Under the pieces are notes generated by a model. That model made no database searches. It was not told the DNA's origin and was given only the letters and a program-made list of their open reading frames with translations. A DNA stretch of 64,000 nucleotides, taken from Carthagonibacter metallireducens (GTDB lineage: Bacteria > Gemmatimonadota > Gemmatimonadetes > Palauibacterales > Palauibacteraceae). The DNA is taken from contig JAMJQQ010000119.1 in NCBI GenBank assembly GCA_023554445.1, positions 14,237 through 78,236 of the forward strand. Reading direction: 5' to 3'. Positions 8,992-16,908 of this stretch are shown here, one piece after another (position 1 is the stretch's first letter; the number at the start of each line of letters is the position of its first letter). A program made the translations under genes and the position numbers.

Positions 8992-9711
8992 ATGCTGAAG
9001 GAACTGATCTCGCTGTTTCGATCCGACCAGCCGCTGCAGGAGATGGGAAAGAACTTCGCGGCGATGCTGAACCTGACGTACGAGATGACGATACAGGCTG
9101 GCGAGATCTTCTTCGGTGGAGTGGTATCGCCCTCGGACAGCAACAGCCTGTACCAGCGCGATATCCAGGTGAACAAGCTGGAGCGCAGAATCCGCAAACA
9201 GGTGATCGCGCACCTTTCGCTCTCCGGCTCAACTCCCTCTCTCCCCTACTGCCTTCTGCTGGTCAGCCTCGTCAAGGATGTGGAGCGGATCGGCGACTAC
9301 GCGAAGAACCTCGCCGAAGTCAGGCAGTATCATCCGCTTCCGCTGCCCGACGACGAGTTCGTGGCTGAGTTGCAGGCCATCCGTGAGGGCGTCGAACAGT
9401 CGTTCGTCCAGAGCAGAGAGGTGTTCGTGGCGTCGGATCGGGAACGGGCGCTGGACCTGATCCGGGAGGGCCGAAGTCTGACACACCGGTGCGACATGCT
9501 CGTGGCGAGGGTCGCAGCGAGTGACTACGGAGCCCGCGACGCGACGGCGGTCGTCATGGGCGCTCGGTTCTACAAGCGGATCGCCGCGCACGTCCTGAAC
9601 ATTCTGTCGAGCGTAGTGATGCCTCTGCACAAGCTGGATTATTACGACGAGAAGGAGCTTCCGCCGGAATTCGCCGACCTCGAGGGAACGGCTGACGACG
9701 AGGACGATTAG
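8992..9711 (+). CDS. PhoU-domain protein, partner of the Na/Pi symporter
   Basis: Helical cytoplasmic protein of 239 aa resembling one to two PhoU three-helix units. The segment LLLVSLVKDVERIGDYAKNLAE is a typical PhoU acidic motif for metal binding and is followed by a second helical unit (about 115-215) and an acidic tail (TADDEDD). The start ATG is 13 bp after the symporter stop. In this family the protein is a regulator of phosphate uptake. It is not the PhoU of a Pst system here, since no pst genes are present. The tail runs directly into the tRNA-Pro-like repeat. Confidence 0.85.
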   Translation: MLKELISLFRSDQPLQEMGKNFAAMLNLTYEMTIQAGEIFFGGVVSPSDSNSLYQRDIQVNKLERRIRKQVIAHLSLSGSTPSLPYCLLLVSLVKDVERIGDYAKNLAEVRQYHPLPLPDDEFVAELQAIREGVEQSFVQSREVFVASDRERALDLIREGRSLTHRCDMLVARVAASDYGARDATAVVMGARFYKRIAAHVLNILSSVVMPLHKLDYYDEKELPPEFADLEGTADDEDD

Positions 9712-9713
9712 AG

Positions 9714-9731
9714 TCGGGGCGGCCGGATTCG
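9714..9731. repeat. Copy of the tRNA-Pro 3' end
   Basis: Eighteen bases identical to 9825-9842, i.e. discriminator, acceptor strand and half the T arm of the tRNA-Pro gene. It begins 2 bp after the phoU-like stop codon and is 111 bp from the original. The same stretch also forms the left arm of a hairpin (GTCGGGG with CCCCGAC). It could be an integration-site scar or a decayed tRNA copy. Confidence 0.7.
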
Positions 9732-9824
9732 GCGTCGCGGCCCACCCCCGACATTGAGCACGCACAGCGGGCGAACTACCGGCGCCCGGCCGCTAAGTTC
9801 GAGATGACGTCGATGACGAAGAAA

Positions 9825-9898
9825 TCGGGGCGGCCGGATTCGAACCGGCGACCCCCTGCTCCCAAAGCAGGTGCGCTACCGGACTGCGCCACGCCCCG
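9825..9898 (-). tRNA. tRNA-Pro (anticodon TGG)
   Basis: The minus strand gives a 74-nt cloverleaf: acceptor CGGGGCG/CGCCCCG, anticodon loop TTTGGGA with TGG, T arm GCCGG-TTCGAAT-CCGGC and discriminator A. The CCA end is not encoded. It reads proline codons CCN through U34 wobble. Confidence 0.95.
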
Positions 9899-9972
9899 AT
9901 GATGTGCTGTTCATCGATCCCCTGACGGGACCCCTGTTCGCCTGGCCCGCCGCCGGCGGGCTACTTGCTGCT

Positions 9973-10056
9973 TCAGCCGTGGCCTGAACGGGTCCACAGC
10001 CAGAGTACGACACCAATCGCCACGACTGACAGTACTTCCGTCAACTCATCCTCCAC
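9973..10056 (-). CDS. Possible 27-residue single-helix membrane peptide downstream of cstA
   Basis: A GTG codon preceded at 7 nt by AGGAAG opens a 27-codon frame whose product is acidic at the N terminus (EDELTEV), then a hydrophobic run (VLSVVAIGVVLWLW), then a basic tail. The size and composition fit a tiny membrane peptide. It lies 67 bp downstream of cstA on the same strand. It is not similar to the known CstA partner YbdD. Coding status is unproven, because a short frame like this can arise by chance. Confidence 0.3.
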   Translation of the reverse strand: MEDELTEVLSVVAIGVVLWLWTRSGHG

Positions 10057-10123
10057 TGGTGGTCTTCCTGGGCGCCCCGAAACTGGCGCAGCTCGAATCC
10101 GCACGCCAGCCCGACACCCGAAT

Positions 10124-11866
10124 TCACGTTCGCGCCGACCGCACCCGGCGGACGGCCGCGGCGCCCTCGAACAGTAGCCATAGTTCGAGTGCGAAGATCC
10201 CTCCCCCGACGACCAGAAGCATCGTCTGACTCTCACGAACGAACCGCAGAAGGTTGAGCACCATCGCCCAGGTCGTCATGAACAGCAGGAACCCCATAGG
10301 CACGACGGTGATCCAGATCGGCCGGCGGAGCCTGAAGAGGAATAGCGTCAGGATCAGCAGACTGAGCCCGGCCAGCAGCTGGTTCGTGGTGCCGAACAGA
10401 GGCCAGAGACGCATGCCACCCGCCCCCCGATCCAGTCCGAGCGCCAGAAGGCCGCAACTGGTGACCGCGATGAAGGTGGCCAGCCAGCGATTCTGGATCA
10501 TCTTGATGCCGTACTCCGCACCCAGCTCCGCGATGATATAGCGCTGAAGACGGACGCTCGTGTCCAGGGTAGTGGCGGCGAAGCTGATCACGACTACGGC
10601 CGCGAAGATCGTGGCGACGGCATGGGGAATGCCGATGCCTTCAGCCAGCACTCCGACGCCGTTCACGAATGCCGTCGTCGCTCCCGTCGAGGCGCTCGAC
10701 CAGCTCGCGTAATGCTCCTGCCAGCCTTCTGCTCCGACGTAGAGCGCGAATCCCGCGGTGGTCGCGAGAATCGATGTCAGGGCGAGCGCCCCTTCTCCGA
10801 GCGCACCTCCATAGCCGACGTAACGAGCATCCGTCTCCCTGTCGAGCTGTTTGGAGGAGGTCCCCGAGGCCACGAGACCGTGGAATCCGCTGATCGCCCC
10901 GCACGCGATCGTGATGAACAGCAGGGGGAACCAGGACGGTGCGTCGGACGGCAGCGCGAGATTCACCGCGGGAGCCAGCACGGGTGGATTCGTCACCAGC
11001 ACCCCGAGGGAGATGATCCCCAGCGCGACGAACAGCTGGTGCCCGTTCACGTAGTCGCGCGGCTGCAGGAGGAGCCATACGGGAAGTACACTGGCGACGA
11101 AGGTGTACGCGAACAGGATGAGGATCCAGCTGATCCGCCGGCCGTCGTTCGCCGCGGCTTGCGCCGCGGCAGCAGGGTCGCCCGAGGCCGCCGAGAGCTG
11201 CGCGCCGGTCGGTGCTAGACCGAAGAAGTCCGGCAGGGTGAAGGGCACGTACTGACCGAGCCAGATCAGGCCGTACAGGACCAGCAGCGCCCCGATCGAC
11301 GGGGCCAGGATACCGGCACCCGTGCGGTAGATCAGCAGGCCCACCACGAGCGCCACGACGAGAGAACCCCAGACCGGGAGCACGGCTCCGGGATTGGCGA
11401 GAAACAGGTTCGCGATGATCACCGCGAACACGGCGTTCACCATCAGGAGCAGGAAGAAGATCAGCAGCAGGAAGAGCACCCGGGCCCTCGGCCCGACGAT
11501 CTCCTCCGTCAGCGTCCCGATACTGTTTCCCCGATGCCGGACGGAGAGCCACAGGGTTCCGAAGTCGTGCACGGCTCCCGCGAAGATCGTCCCCAGCACC
11601 ACCCAGAGGAATGCCGGCAGCCAGCCCCAGATCACCCCGATCGCCGGTCCGACGATGGGAGCCGCGCCCGCGACGGAGGTGAAATGGTGCCCGAACAACA
11701 CGTGACGGTTCGTCGGCACGAAGTCGACTCCGTCCTCGAATTGATGGGCGGGGGTGACGAAGTCCGGGTCGAGTCGGTAGATCCGCTTCGCGATATAGCG
11801 CGAATAGACCAGGTAACCCGTGATGAACGCCGAGAAGCCGGTAACGAGGAGCGCGATGGCGCTCAT
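10124..11866 (-). CDS. cstA: CstA-family peptide/pyruvate transporter
   Basis: Polytopic inner-membrane protein of 580 aa with about 16 helices. The N-terminal region (TPAHQFEDGVDFVPTNRHVL then HHFTSVAGAAPI) is diagnostic of carbon-starvation protein A, and SGFHGLVASGTSSKQL and ATTLDTSVRLQRYI are further family motifs. Characterised relatives import pyruvate or peptides. The gene is the last of an ECF-sigma-headed operon; its ATG overlaps the ArsA stop codon by 4 bp. The link with ArsA and a CC-star protein is unusual and suggests that transporter activity or assembly is tied to that ATPase (inference). Confidence 0.93.
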   Translation of the reverse strand: MSAIALLVTGFSAFITGYLVYSRYIAKRIYRLDPDFVTPAHQFEDGVDFVPTNRHVLFGHHFTSVAGAAPIVGPAIGVIWGWLPAFLWVVLGTIFAGAVHDFGTLWLSVRHRGNSIGTLTEEIVGPRARVLFLLLIFFLLLMVNAVFAVIIANLFLANPGAVLPVWGSLVVALVVGLLIYRTGAGILAPSIGALLVLYGLIWLGQYVPFTLPDFFGLAPTGAQLSAASGDPAAAAQAAANDGRRISWILILFAYTFVASVLPVWLLLQPRDYVNGHQLFVALGIISLGVLVTNPPVLAPAVNLALPSDAPSWFPLLFITIACGAISGFHGLVASGTSSKQLDRETDARYVGYGGALGEGALALTSILATTAGFALYVGAEGWQEHYASWSSASTGATTAFVNGVGVLAEGIGIPHAVATIFAAVVVISFAATTLDTSVRLQRYIIAELGAEYGIKMIQNRWLATFIAVTSCGLLALGLDRGAGGMRLWPLFGTTNQLLAGLSLLILTLFLFRLRRPIWITVVPMGFLLFMTTWAMVLNLLRFVRESQTMLLVVGGGIFALELWLLFEGAAAVRRVRSART

Positions 11867-12840
11867 CCGACCATTCCTCCCGCCGCCGGATCTCGAGTCG
11901 ATCTGATGCTTCGCCCCAGTTCCCGGAGAGCCTCGAGGCCGACGACCTCCTTCGAGGCCGAAGGGACCTCCCAGCTCGACAGGTCCATGTGCATAAGCGC
12001 GGAAAGTTCTGTCGGAACGGCCGCGAAAGCGTCGTCAGCCCGGTTGATGACCAGCCCGCCGATCGGAATCTGGTATTGGCGTAAAGTCTCGATCGCCCTT
12101 CGGGTCTCGAGAATCGGCAGCCGCTGGGGAGTGAGGACGAAGATGAAGGAAGTGTGCGCGTGATCCGTGAGGATTTCCCGAGCGCGCGAGAAGCGCTCGC
12201 GTCGATCCAGCAGTGCCTCGAGGACAGGATCCTTTGACTCTTCCAGTGATCCCGTGCCGGAGGAACCCCGCACCGACCGATCGCTGGCGGCCGCCGCGCC
12301 GGCCACGTTCCGCCACATGCGTCCGAGGGCACCGACCTTCCGCCTCCGCTGAATCATGCCCGACATCCAGGCGGTCATCAATTCGGGGAGTCCGAGCAGC
12401 CTCAGGGTGTGACCCGTCGGAGCCGTATCGAACACGATGTGCGCGTAGTCCGCCGATGCCTCCAGCACTCTCGCGAAGCGCTCGAACAGGGCTGCTTCCT
12501 CCGCACCGGGCGAGAGGCGGGCCACATCGATTTGCCGCTCCACTTCCGCCACCAGCCGGGGAGGCACCACATCCTCGGTGCGACGCTTCACTTCCTCGAT
12601 GTAGCGCTCTGCCTCCACTGCGGGATCGAGCTCCATGGCGTCGAGCCCCTCGGCTACGCTTCGCGGTTCGTTGCCCAGCTCGAGCTCGAGAATGTCGCTC
12701 GTCGAGTGCGCCGGATCGGTCGAGACGAGCAAGGTGCGCCGACCGTCGTCAGCCGCTGCGAGAGAGGCGGCGGAGGCGATCGTGGTCTTGCCCACACCCC
12801 CCTTGCCGCCGAAGAAAGTGACCGGCCGGTTCAACAGCAT
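11863..12840 (-). CDS. ArsA/GET3-family ATPase
   Basis: Cytoplasmic ATPase of 325 aa. The deviant Walker A (GGKGGVGKTT, about 10-19) starts right after the N terminus, DTAPTGHTLRLL is the switch II/ArsA signature and the C-terminal part has the VINRADD element. Only one nucleotide domain is present, as in GET3 and single-domain ArsA. A central insert with basic and Gly/Ser stretches (RRRKVGALGRMW and SSGTGS) is present. The ATG overlaps the CC-star gene by 10 bp. No arsB, arsC or arsR is in the window, so arsenite extrusion is unlikely. A chaperone-like or membrane-insertion role with the neighbouring CC-star protein and CstA is a better guess, but unproven. Confidence 0.88.
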   Translation of the reverse strand: MLLNRPVTFFGGKGGVGKTTIASAASLAAADDGRRTLLVSTDPAHSTSDILELELGNEPRSVAEGLDAMELDPAVEAERYIEEVKRRTEDVVPPRLVAEVERQIDVARLSPGAEEAALFERFARVLEASADYAHIVFDTAPTGHTLRLLGLPELMTAWMSGMIQRRRKVGALGRMWRNVAGAAAASDRSVRGSSGTGSLEESKDPVLEALLDRRERFSRAREILTDHAHTSFIFVLTPQRLPILETRRAIETLRQYQIPIGGLVINRADDAFAAVPTELSALMHMDLSSWEVPSASKEVVGLEALRELGRSIRSTRDPAAGGMVG

Positions 12841-13181
12841 CGGAACCCACCCTCCGGAGCCTGCTCCATGCCGAGCCGCATGTGCCACTCGTGGAAGCTC
12901 TCGATCGTGTCGGGCAACAGTTCGAGCGTGTAGAAGGAGACCGGGCTCGGAATCCCGAGCATGTCGGACATACCGAGAATGAGGAACAGGTCGCGCTGGC
13001 GCAGATACTCCCGGTGGATTTCCCTGCGGTAAGGCGCGACGTAGACACCTTCGTATATGTCGCGGGCGGCACGGAGTCTGAGGCGGACCGTCGCCCACAC
13101 CGCGGCCCTGTCCGCCGCGACGCGGTCCGCGTCTTCCGTCCGACGGTGATCCCCGGACTCTCCGCCGGTCGTGCCCCTCAT
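12831..13181 (-). CDS. Cory-CC-star family small protein (C-terminal Cys-Cys)
   Basis: Protein of 116 aa ending in two cysteines just before the stop (GGFRCC), the feature that names the CC-star family, known to sit beside ArsA-type ATPases. The middle part is helical and amphipathic (YRREIHREYLRQRDLFLILGMSD, split here by composition) with a PVSFYTLELLP segment. The ATG overlaps the anti-sigma stop as ATGA, and the end overlaps the ArsA start by 10 bp, so its translation is coupled to both. The terminal cysteines may bind a metal or carry a lipid or disulfide; nothing in the sequence decides. The family name is recalled from annotation practice, not verified here. Confidence 0.72.
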   Translation of the reverse strand: MRGTTGGESGDHRRTEDADRVAADRAAVWATVRLRLRAARDIYEGVYVAPYRREIHREYLRQRDLFLILGMSDMLGIPSPVSFYTLELLPDTIESFHEWHMRLGMEQAPEGGFRCC

Positions 13182-14119
13182 CGATTCGGACACGGTACTC
13201 TCTCGAACGACAACTCCGAGACGGAGTACGCGGCGTCCTCCGCGTCCCGATTCATCGAGCCCCGGTATACCCCTGCGAGTCGATCCTCTTCCACCCGGAG
13301 TCGAATTTCCAGCCCTGGGAATGCCACGATGATGCTGTCTGCCCCCAGTGGCCTCCACGAGGCCGTTGAAGGGGACATGACGCCTGCCTCGGCATCGGAT
13401 TCGAATGTGCGTGAATCTTCGGCGACAAACGGATCGGGTTTCGCCTCCAGTCGGAACCAGGCCGTAACGCCGCCCGGCGAGTCCGTCGCAGAGCGCCAGC
13501 ACCCGGCGACGCGTGGCGCAGACGCGAGCAGGGCCGGCGCGGGGTTGGCCTCGAGTCGTTCTCGGCCGGCCAGCTCGTCAGCGTCGACTCGGGCCGGTTC
13601 GGTCGGAGCCTGCCTTAGCTCGGCCGGTTCCGCCTTCTGCCGCTCCGCCGCCTGTCGTGGCGCTTCCTCATCCGGCTCGGCATGCACCGCTTCCCTCTCG
13701 TACTCGAGCGTCGCCGGCAGATCGATGCCACGCCGATCCGACAGTTCACGCGCAAGGACCCCAGCGCTCACCGCCACCGCGATCGTGGCGGCCCAGGCAA
13801 GTCTCACCCGCGGCCCACGAGTCCAGCCGGAGCGACGCTTCGATCGCCCGCCCGCCGGGCGAACAGGTGCGTCACCCCCGGACCTGGCGGCCGATTCGAG
13901 CACCTGGAAGGCAGGCGGCGGCGGGAGGGGCGCATCGCTGGCGAGGAACATCGCGGAAACCGCAGCCTTCGAAGCCCTGGCTTCCTCCAGTCGGCGCAGG
14001 CATTGATCGCACTCTGCCAGGTGCCGCGCCACGGCCTCACCATCCATCCCGACGTCTGCATCGAGAGCGTCGTCGAGCCAGGCGTGCAGCACGCCATCCT
14101 CAATGTGCTGCATGGACAT
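13178..14119 (-). CDS. Membrane anti-sigma factor with zinc-finger N terminus
   Basis: Regulator of 313 aa with a cytoplasmic zinc-binding anti-sigma domain (H33, C37, C40 in HLAECDQC), one membrane helix (about 105-123) and an extracytoplasmic region rich in Glu, Ala and Arg (about 140-190), then a C-terminal globular part with Trp and Gly motifs. It overlaps the ECF sigma gene by 20 bp, the standard pairing in which it sequesters the sigma until an envelope signal arrives. The periplasmic sensor is long for the family and not recognised. A start at the second ATG (14113) is also possible. Confidence 0.85.
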   Translation of the reverse strand: MSMQHIEDGVLHAWLDDALDADVGMDGEAVARHLAECDQCLRRLEEARASKAAVSAMFLASDAPLPPPPAFQVLESAARSGGDAPVRPAGGRSKRRSGWTRGPRVRLAWAATIAVAVSAGVLARELSDRRGIDLPATLEYEREAVHAEPDEEAPRQAAERQKAEPAELRQAPTEPARVDADELAGRERLEANPAPALLASAPRVAGCWRSATDSPGGVTAWFRLEAKPDPFVAEDSRTFESDAEAGVMSPSTASWRPLGADSIIVAFPGLEIRLRVEEDRLAGVYRGSMNRDAEDAAYSVSELSFERVPCPNR

Positions 14120-14612
14120 CCTCGCCTCCCTCCAGCTCCGCGTAGGCGACGGCCAATTTTCGTCGAGCCCGGGACAGCGTCGTCCCTACGGCCCCGGGTG
14201 ACAGACCTGTCGCCTCGGCGATTTCGGCGTAGCTGAACCCTGCCTCGACCATCAGCAGGGATTCCCGCTCGCGCTCATTCAGTGAACCGAGAGCTTCTCG
14301 CACCCGATCACGAGTCTGCTGAATCGTCAGAATCTCATCGGGTGAAGGAGCGCCGCCTCCTGCGTCCGCCGCGACCAGGCGGAGCTTCTCTCTGCCACGA
14401 ATCGCGCGCCGAGCCTCATCGCGAGTGAGATTGGCAGCGACCGTGAACAGCCAGGCTCGCGGCGAATCGGGAGTCCGCTCCTCTCCGAGTGCTCTGATGA
14501 ATACCTCCTGCGCCAGTTCCTGCGCCCGCTCCGGGTCCCAGATCCGGCGGTCGATGTAACGGACGAGATCTCCCCAGACCTCGCGATACAGGCTCGCCCA
14601 TGGCTCGCTCAA
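14100..14612 (-). CDS. ECF-type sigma-70 factor
   Basis: Sigma factor of 170 aa with region 2 (RIWDPERAQELAQEVFIRALG) and region 4 helix-turn-helix (SYAEIAEATGLSPGAVGTTLSRARRKLA); sigma 1.1 and 3 are absent, as in ECF factors. It is followed by its membrane anti-sigma gene with 20 bp overlap. It begins 100 bp after rdgB. It probably controls its own operon with the CC-star, ArsA and CstA genes, but no -35/-10 matching a known ECF promoter was identified upstream. Confidence 0.92.
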   Translation of the reverse strand: MSEPWASLYREVWGDLVRYIDRRIWDPERAQELAQEVFIRALGEERTPDSPRAWLFTVAANLTRDEARRAIRGREKLRLVAADAGGGAPSPDEILTIQQTRDRVREALGSLNERERESLLMVEAGFSYAEIAEATGLSPGAVGTTLSRARRKLAVAYAELEGGEDVHAAH

Positions 14613-14712
14613 CTGGCGTCTCTCGACCCTGATGACGCCCGGGATGCCCGATCCTGCACAACAAGGCCTGAACGGGAGCCGGACGGCAGCCCGAGCTTCG
14701 TGTCGGCAGTAC

Positions 14713-15324
14713 TCATGACAGCCAGGGACGGAGGCGTCGAATCGCGTCTGCCCGATGGCTGCGAGCAGCCTTTACCTCGGGCGGGAGCTGCCCGAAAGTC
14801 TGCGCCTCACCGTCGGGCAGGAAGAGAGGGTCGTATCCGAATCCGTTCGTGCCCGATTCCCGCTCGGAGATTCGGCCATGTACGGCTCCCCGGACGAGGA
14901 GCGAACGTCGATCGTCCACCAGCGCCAGTACACAGCGGTAGTGCGCACTACGGCCCTCGGCCCGGATGCGCGACAGCCGCTCGAGCAGCCACGCGTTGTT
15001 TGCCGCATCCTCGGTCCGACTCCCGCGAAACTCCGGTGGGGCGAACCTGCGGGAATACACCCCCGGAGCGCCGTCCAGCGCGTCCACACAGAGTCCGGAG
15101 TCGTCGGCCACCGTCGCCAGTCCCGTCAGCTTTCGGTAGTAGCGCGCCTTCGCGAGTGCATTACCGTGAAACGTGTCATGGATCTCGACGGATTCCTCTG
15201 CCGGGTGCGGCTCGACGCCGACGTCATCGAGTGAAACGACAGTCGCGGCAGTATCGTGCAGCAGGTCACGGATTTCATCGAGCTTGTGGGCGTTTCTGGT
15301 GGCGACGAGAAGCGTATTCGACAT
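14713..15324 (-). CDS. rdgB: XTP/dITP diphosphatase (RdgB/HAM1)
   Basis: Nucleotide-pool housekeeping enzyme of 203 aa that hydrolyses non-canonical purine triphosphates such as ITP and XTP. ATRNAHKLDEI near the N terminus and ADDSGLCVDALDGAPGVYSRR are the family's substrate-binding and catalytic signatures; GFGYDPLF is also present. Length is typical. It lies 21 bp downstream of the haem O synthase gene and ends 100 bp before the ECF sigma gene. Confidence 0.95.
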   Translation of the reverse strand: MSNTLLVATRNAHKLDEIRDLLHDTAATVVSLDDVGVEPHPAEESVEIHDTFHGNALAKARYYRKLTGLATVADDSGLCVDALDGAPGVYSRRFAPPEFRGSRTEDAANNAWLLERLSRIRAEGRSAHYRCVLALVDDRRSLLVRGAVHGRISERESGTNGFGYDPLFLPDGEAQTFGQLPPEVKAARSHRADAIRRLRPWLS

Positions 15325-15345
15325 CGAGGTGGCGCCGGGCGGGGC

Positions 15346-16341
15346 TCAGGAACTCCCCACGGTCGCTACGGGACGGCTGGCTGTCGCAGCCTCGCCCGAG
15401 GGATCCGACCCGGCACCGGGATCGAAGCTCAGCACAAGCAGCAGCACCGGAAGATAAACCAGAGAGGTTCGGAACAGTCGCTGTGCAGACGGAGAATCGG
15501 CCCGGGACCAGAATCGGAGAGCAGCGACCAGATAGGCCACTCCGAGCCCGATCGCCAGGAGCCCGTACAGGGCACCGGAGAGACCGAGAATCGCCGGAAG
15601 CAGGCTGGCAGGAATCAGGGCCAGCGCGTAGAGGACCGCCTGGGTTCGAGTCTGCTCCCCCGACGGATCGGTGACTCCGAGCATTCGCAGTCCGCCCCGC
15701 TGGTAGTCTTCGCGGAACATCCACGCGAGGGCGAGGAAGTGCGGCAGCTGCCAGAAAAACATGATCCCGAACAGAGCCCAGGCCCCGGGCCCCAGCTCAC
15801 CACGCGCCGCGGTCCAGCCTCCCATGATCGGAAGCGCTCCCGGTATCGCCCCCACGAGGGTCGAGAGAGACGAGACCCGCTTCAGCGGCGTGTAGACAAG
15901 CACGTAACTCAGGAGCGCAATCGAGGCGAGGAGAGCCGTGAGCGTGTTCACGGCGACGGCGAGCAGTCCGATCCCCGCCAGCGAGATCGCTGCCGAGAAG
16001 AATCCGGCGGCGCGGGGAGTCACACGGCCCGTGGGAAGCGGCCGGTTGCGAGTTCGCTCCATCCGGGCATCCACGTCGCGTTCGATGAGCTGGTTCAGTG
16101 CACTGGTGCCACCGGCCACGAGGCCAATGCCCACCATCGTCAGCAGGAGCAGGCCGGGATCGGGATGCCCGCCGCTCGCAATCACGAATCCCGCGGCGCT
16201 CGAAACGAGAACCATGGTGGTGATTCGGGGTTTCGTGAGCTGCAACAGATCTGCAGGCCGATTGAGTGCCGCGCCGGAGCCCGCGAGACTCCCGGAGGTC
16301 GCTTCGCGTATCCGTTCTTCCTGGTCCGTCTGCTTCAACAT
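15346..16341 (-). CDS. ctaB: Protohaem IX farnesyltransferase (haem O synthase)
   Basis: Integral membrane prenyltransferase of 331 aa in the UbiA superfamily, converting protohaem to haem O for terminal oxidases. The aspartate-rich motif NQLIERDVDARMERTRNRP (about 100-120) binds the farnesyl diphosphate via magnesium, and eight to nine hydrophobic helices are visible. A second motif lies near FREDYQRGG. The terminal oxidase genes themselves are not in the window. The gene sits in the same minus-strand run as rdgB (21 bp) and the nucleotidyltransferase (42 bp). Confidence 0.94.
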   Translation of the reverse strand: MLKQTDQEERIREATSGSLAGSGAALNRPADLLQLTKPRITTMVLVSSAAGFVIASGGHPDPGLLLLTMVGIGLVAGGTSALNQLIERDVDARMERTRNRPLPTGRVTPRAAGFFSAAISLAGIGLLAVAVNTLTALLASIALLSYVLVYTPLKRVSSLSTLVGAIPGALPIMGGWTAARGELGPGAWALFGIMFFWQLPHFLALAWMFREDYQRGGLRMLGVTDPSGEQTRTQAVLYALALIPASLLPAILGLSGALYGLLAIGLGVAYLVAALRFWSRADSPSAQRLFRTSLVYLPVLLLVLSFDPGAGSDPSGEAATASRPVATVGSS

Positions 16342-16383
16342 CTTCCCGACCTTCGTTGGGGACAGCCTGACGCGCGTCCGTAT

Positions 16384-16908
16384 TTACTCGTTCGTGCCCG
16401 GCTCACGCAACGCGGCGCCGCGAACTCTCCCGATCAGATCGCTGGTCGATCGACCCTGTTCGAGGTCGATGAGTCGGACCTCTCCCCCGGCCTCCAGTAC
16501 CGCCCGCGCGCCGGCGATTTCCTCGATCCGGTAGTCCGCGCCCTTCACCAGCACGTCGGGAAGCAACCGTTCGATCAACGCCGCGGGCGTGTCGTCCTCG
16601 AAGATCGTTACGGCATCCACGCAACGCAGCGCCGCCAGGATCCGTGCCCTGTCCTCCGCCGTCTGAACCGGTCGTCCCGGTCCCTTGAGCCGATTCGTGG
16701 ATTGGTCGGAATTGACGGCCACGACGAGTCGGTCGCCACAACCACGCGCCGCTTCCAACGACGTCACGTGCCCGCTGTGAAGCAGATCGAACACCCCGTT
16801 GCTGAAGACCAGCCGGTAACCGCGCGGCCTCCCGTACCTGCCGATGAACTCCTCATTGGAGAGCACCCGGGACGAGGAGTCCTCGTACCCGTCCGAATCC
16901 CCGGTCAA
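16384..16908 (-). CDS. HldE-type heptose-1-phosphate adenylyltransferase domain protein
   Basis: Nucleotidyltransferase of 174 aa corresponding to the C-terminal half of HldE (RfaE2). FSNGVFDLLHSGHVTSLEAA contains the HxGH nucleotide-binding motif, NSDQSTNRLKG and VKGADY follow as in the family. It should convert D-glycero-beta-D-manno-heptose 1-phosphate to the ADP form for inner-core LPS. The kinase half is encoded separately at 23760-24761. Its ATG overlaps the antiporter stop by 4 bp. The 15-residue N-terminal extension is of uncertain value. Confidence 0.9.
   Translation of the reverse strand: MTGDSDGYEDSSSRVLSNEEFIGRYGRPRGYRLVFSNGVFDLLHSGHVTSLEAARGCGDRLVVAVNSDQSTNRLKGPGRPVQTAEDRARILAALRCVDAVTIFEDDTPAALIERLLPDVLVKGADYRIEEIAGARAVLEAGGEVRLIDLEQGRSTSDLIGRVRGAALREPGTNE

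Noticed and set aside
9713..9751. Intrinsic terminator after phoU
   Set aside because: The hairpin GTCGGGG/CCCCGAC is strong, but no T-run follows on either strand. Kept only as a hairpin note.
11863..12840. Arsenite pump ATPase
   Set aside because: No arsB, arsC or arsR partner is present, and the gene is coupled to a CC-star protein and CstA.
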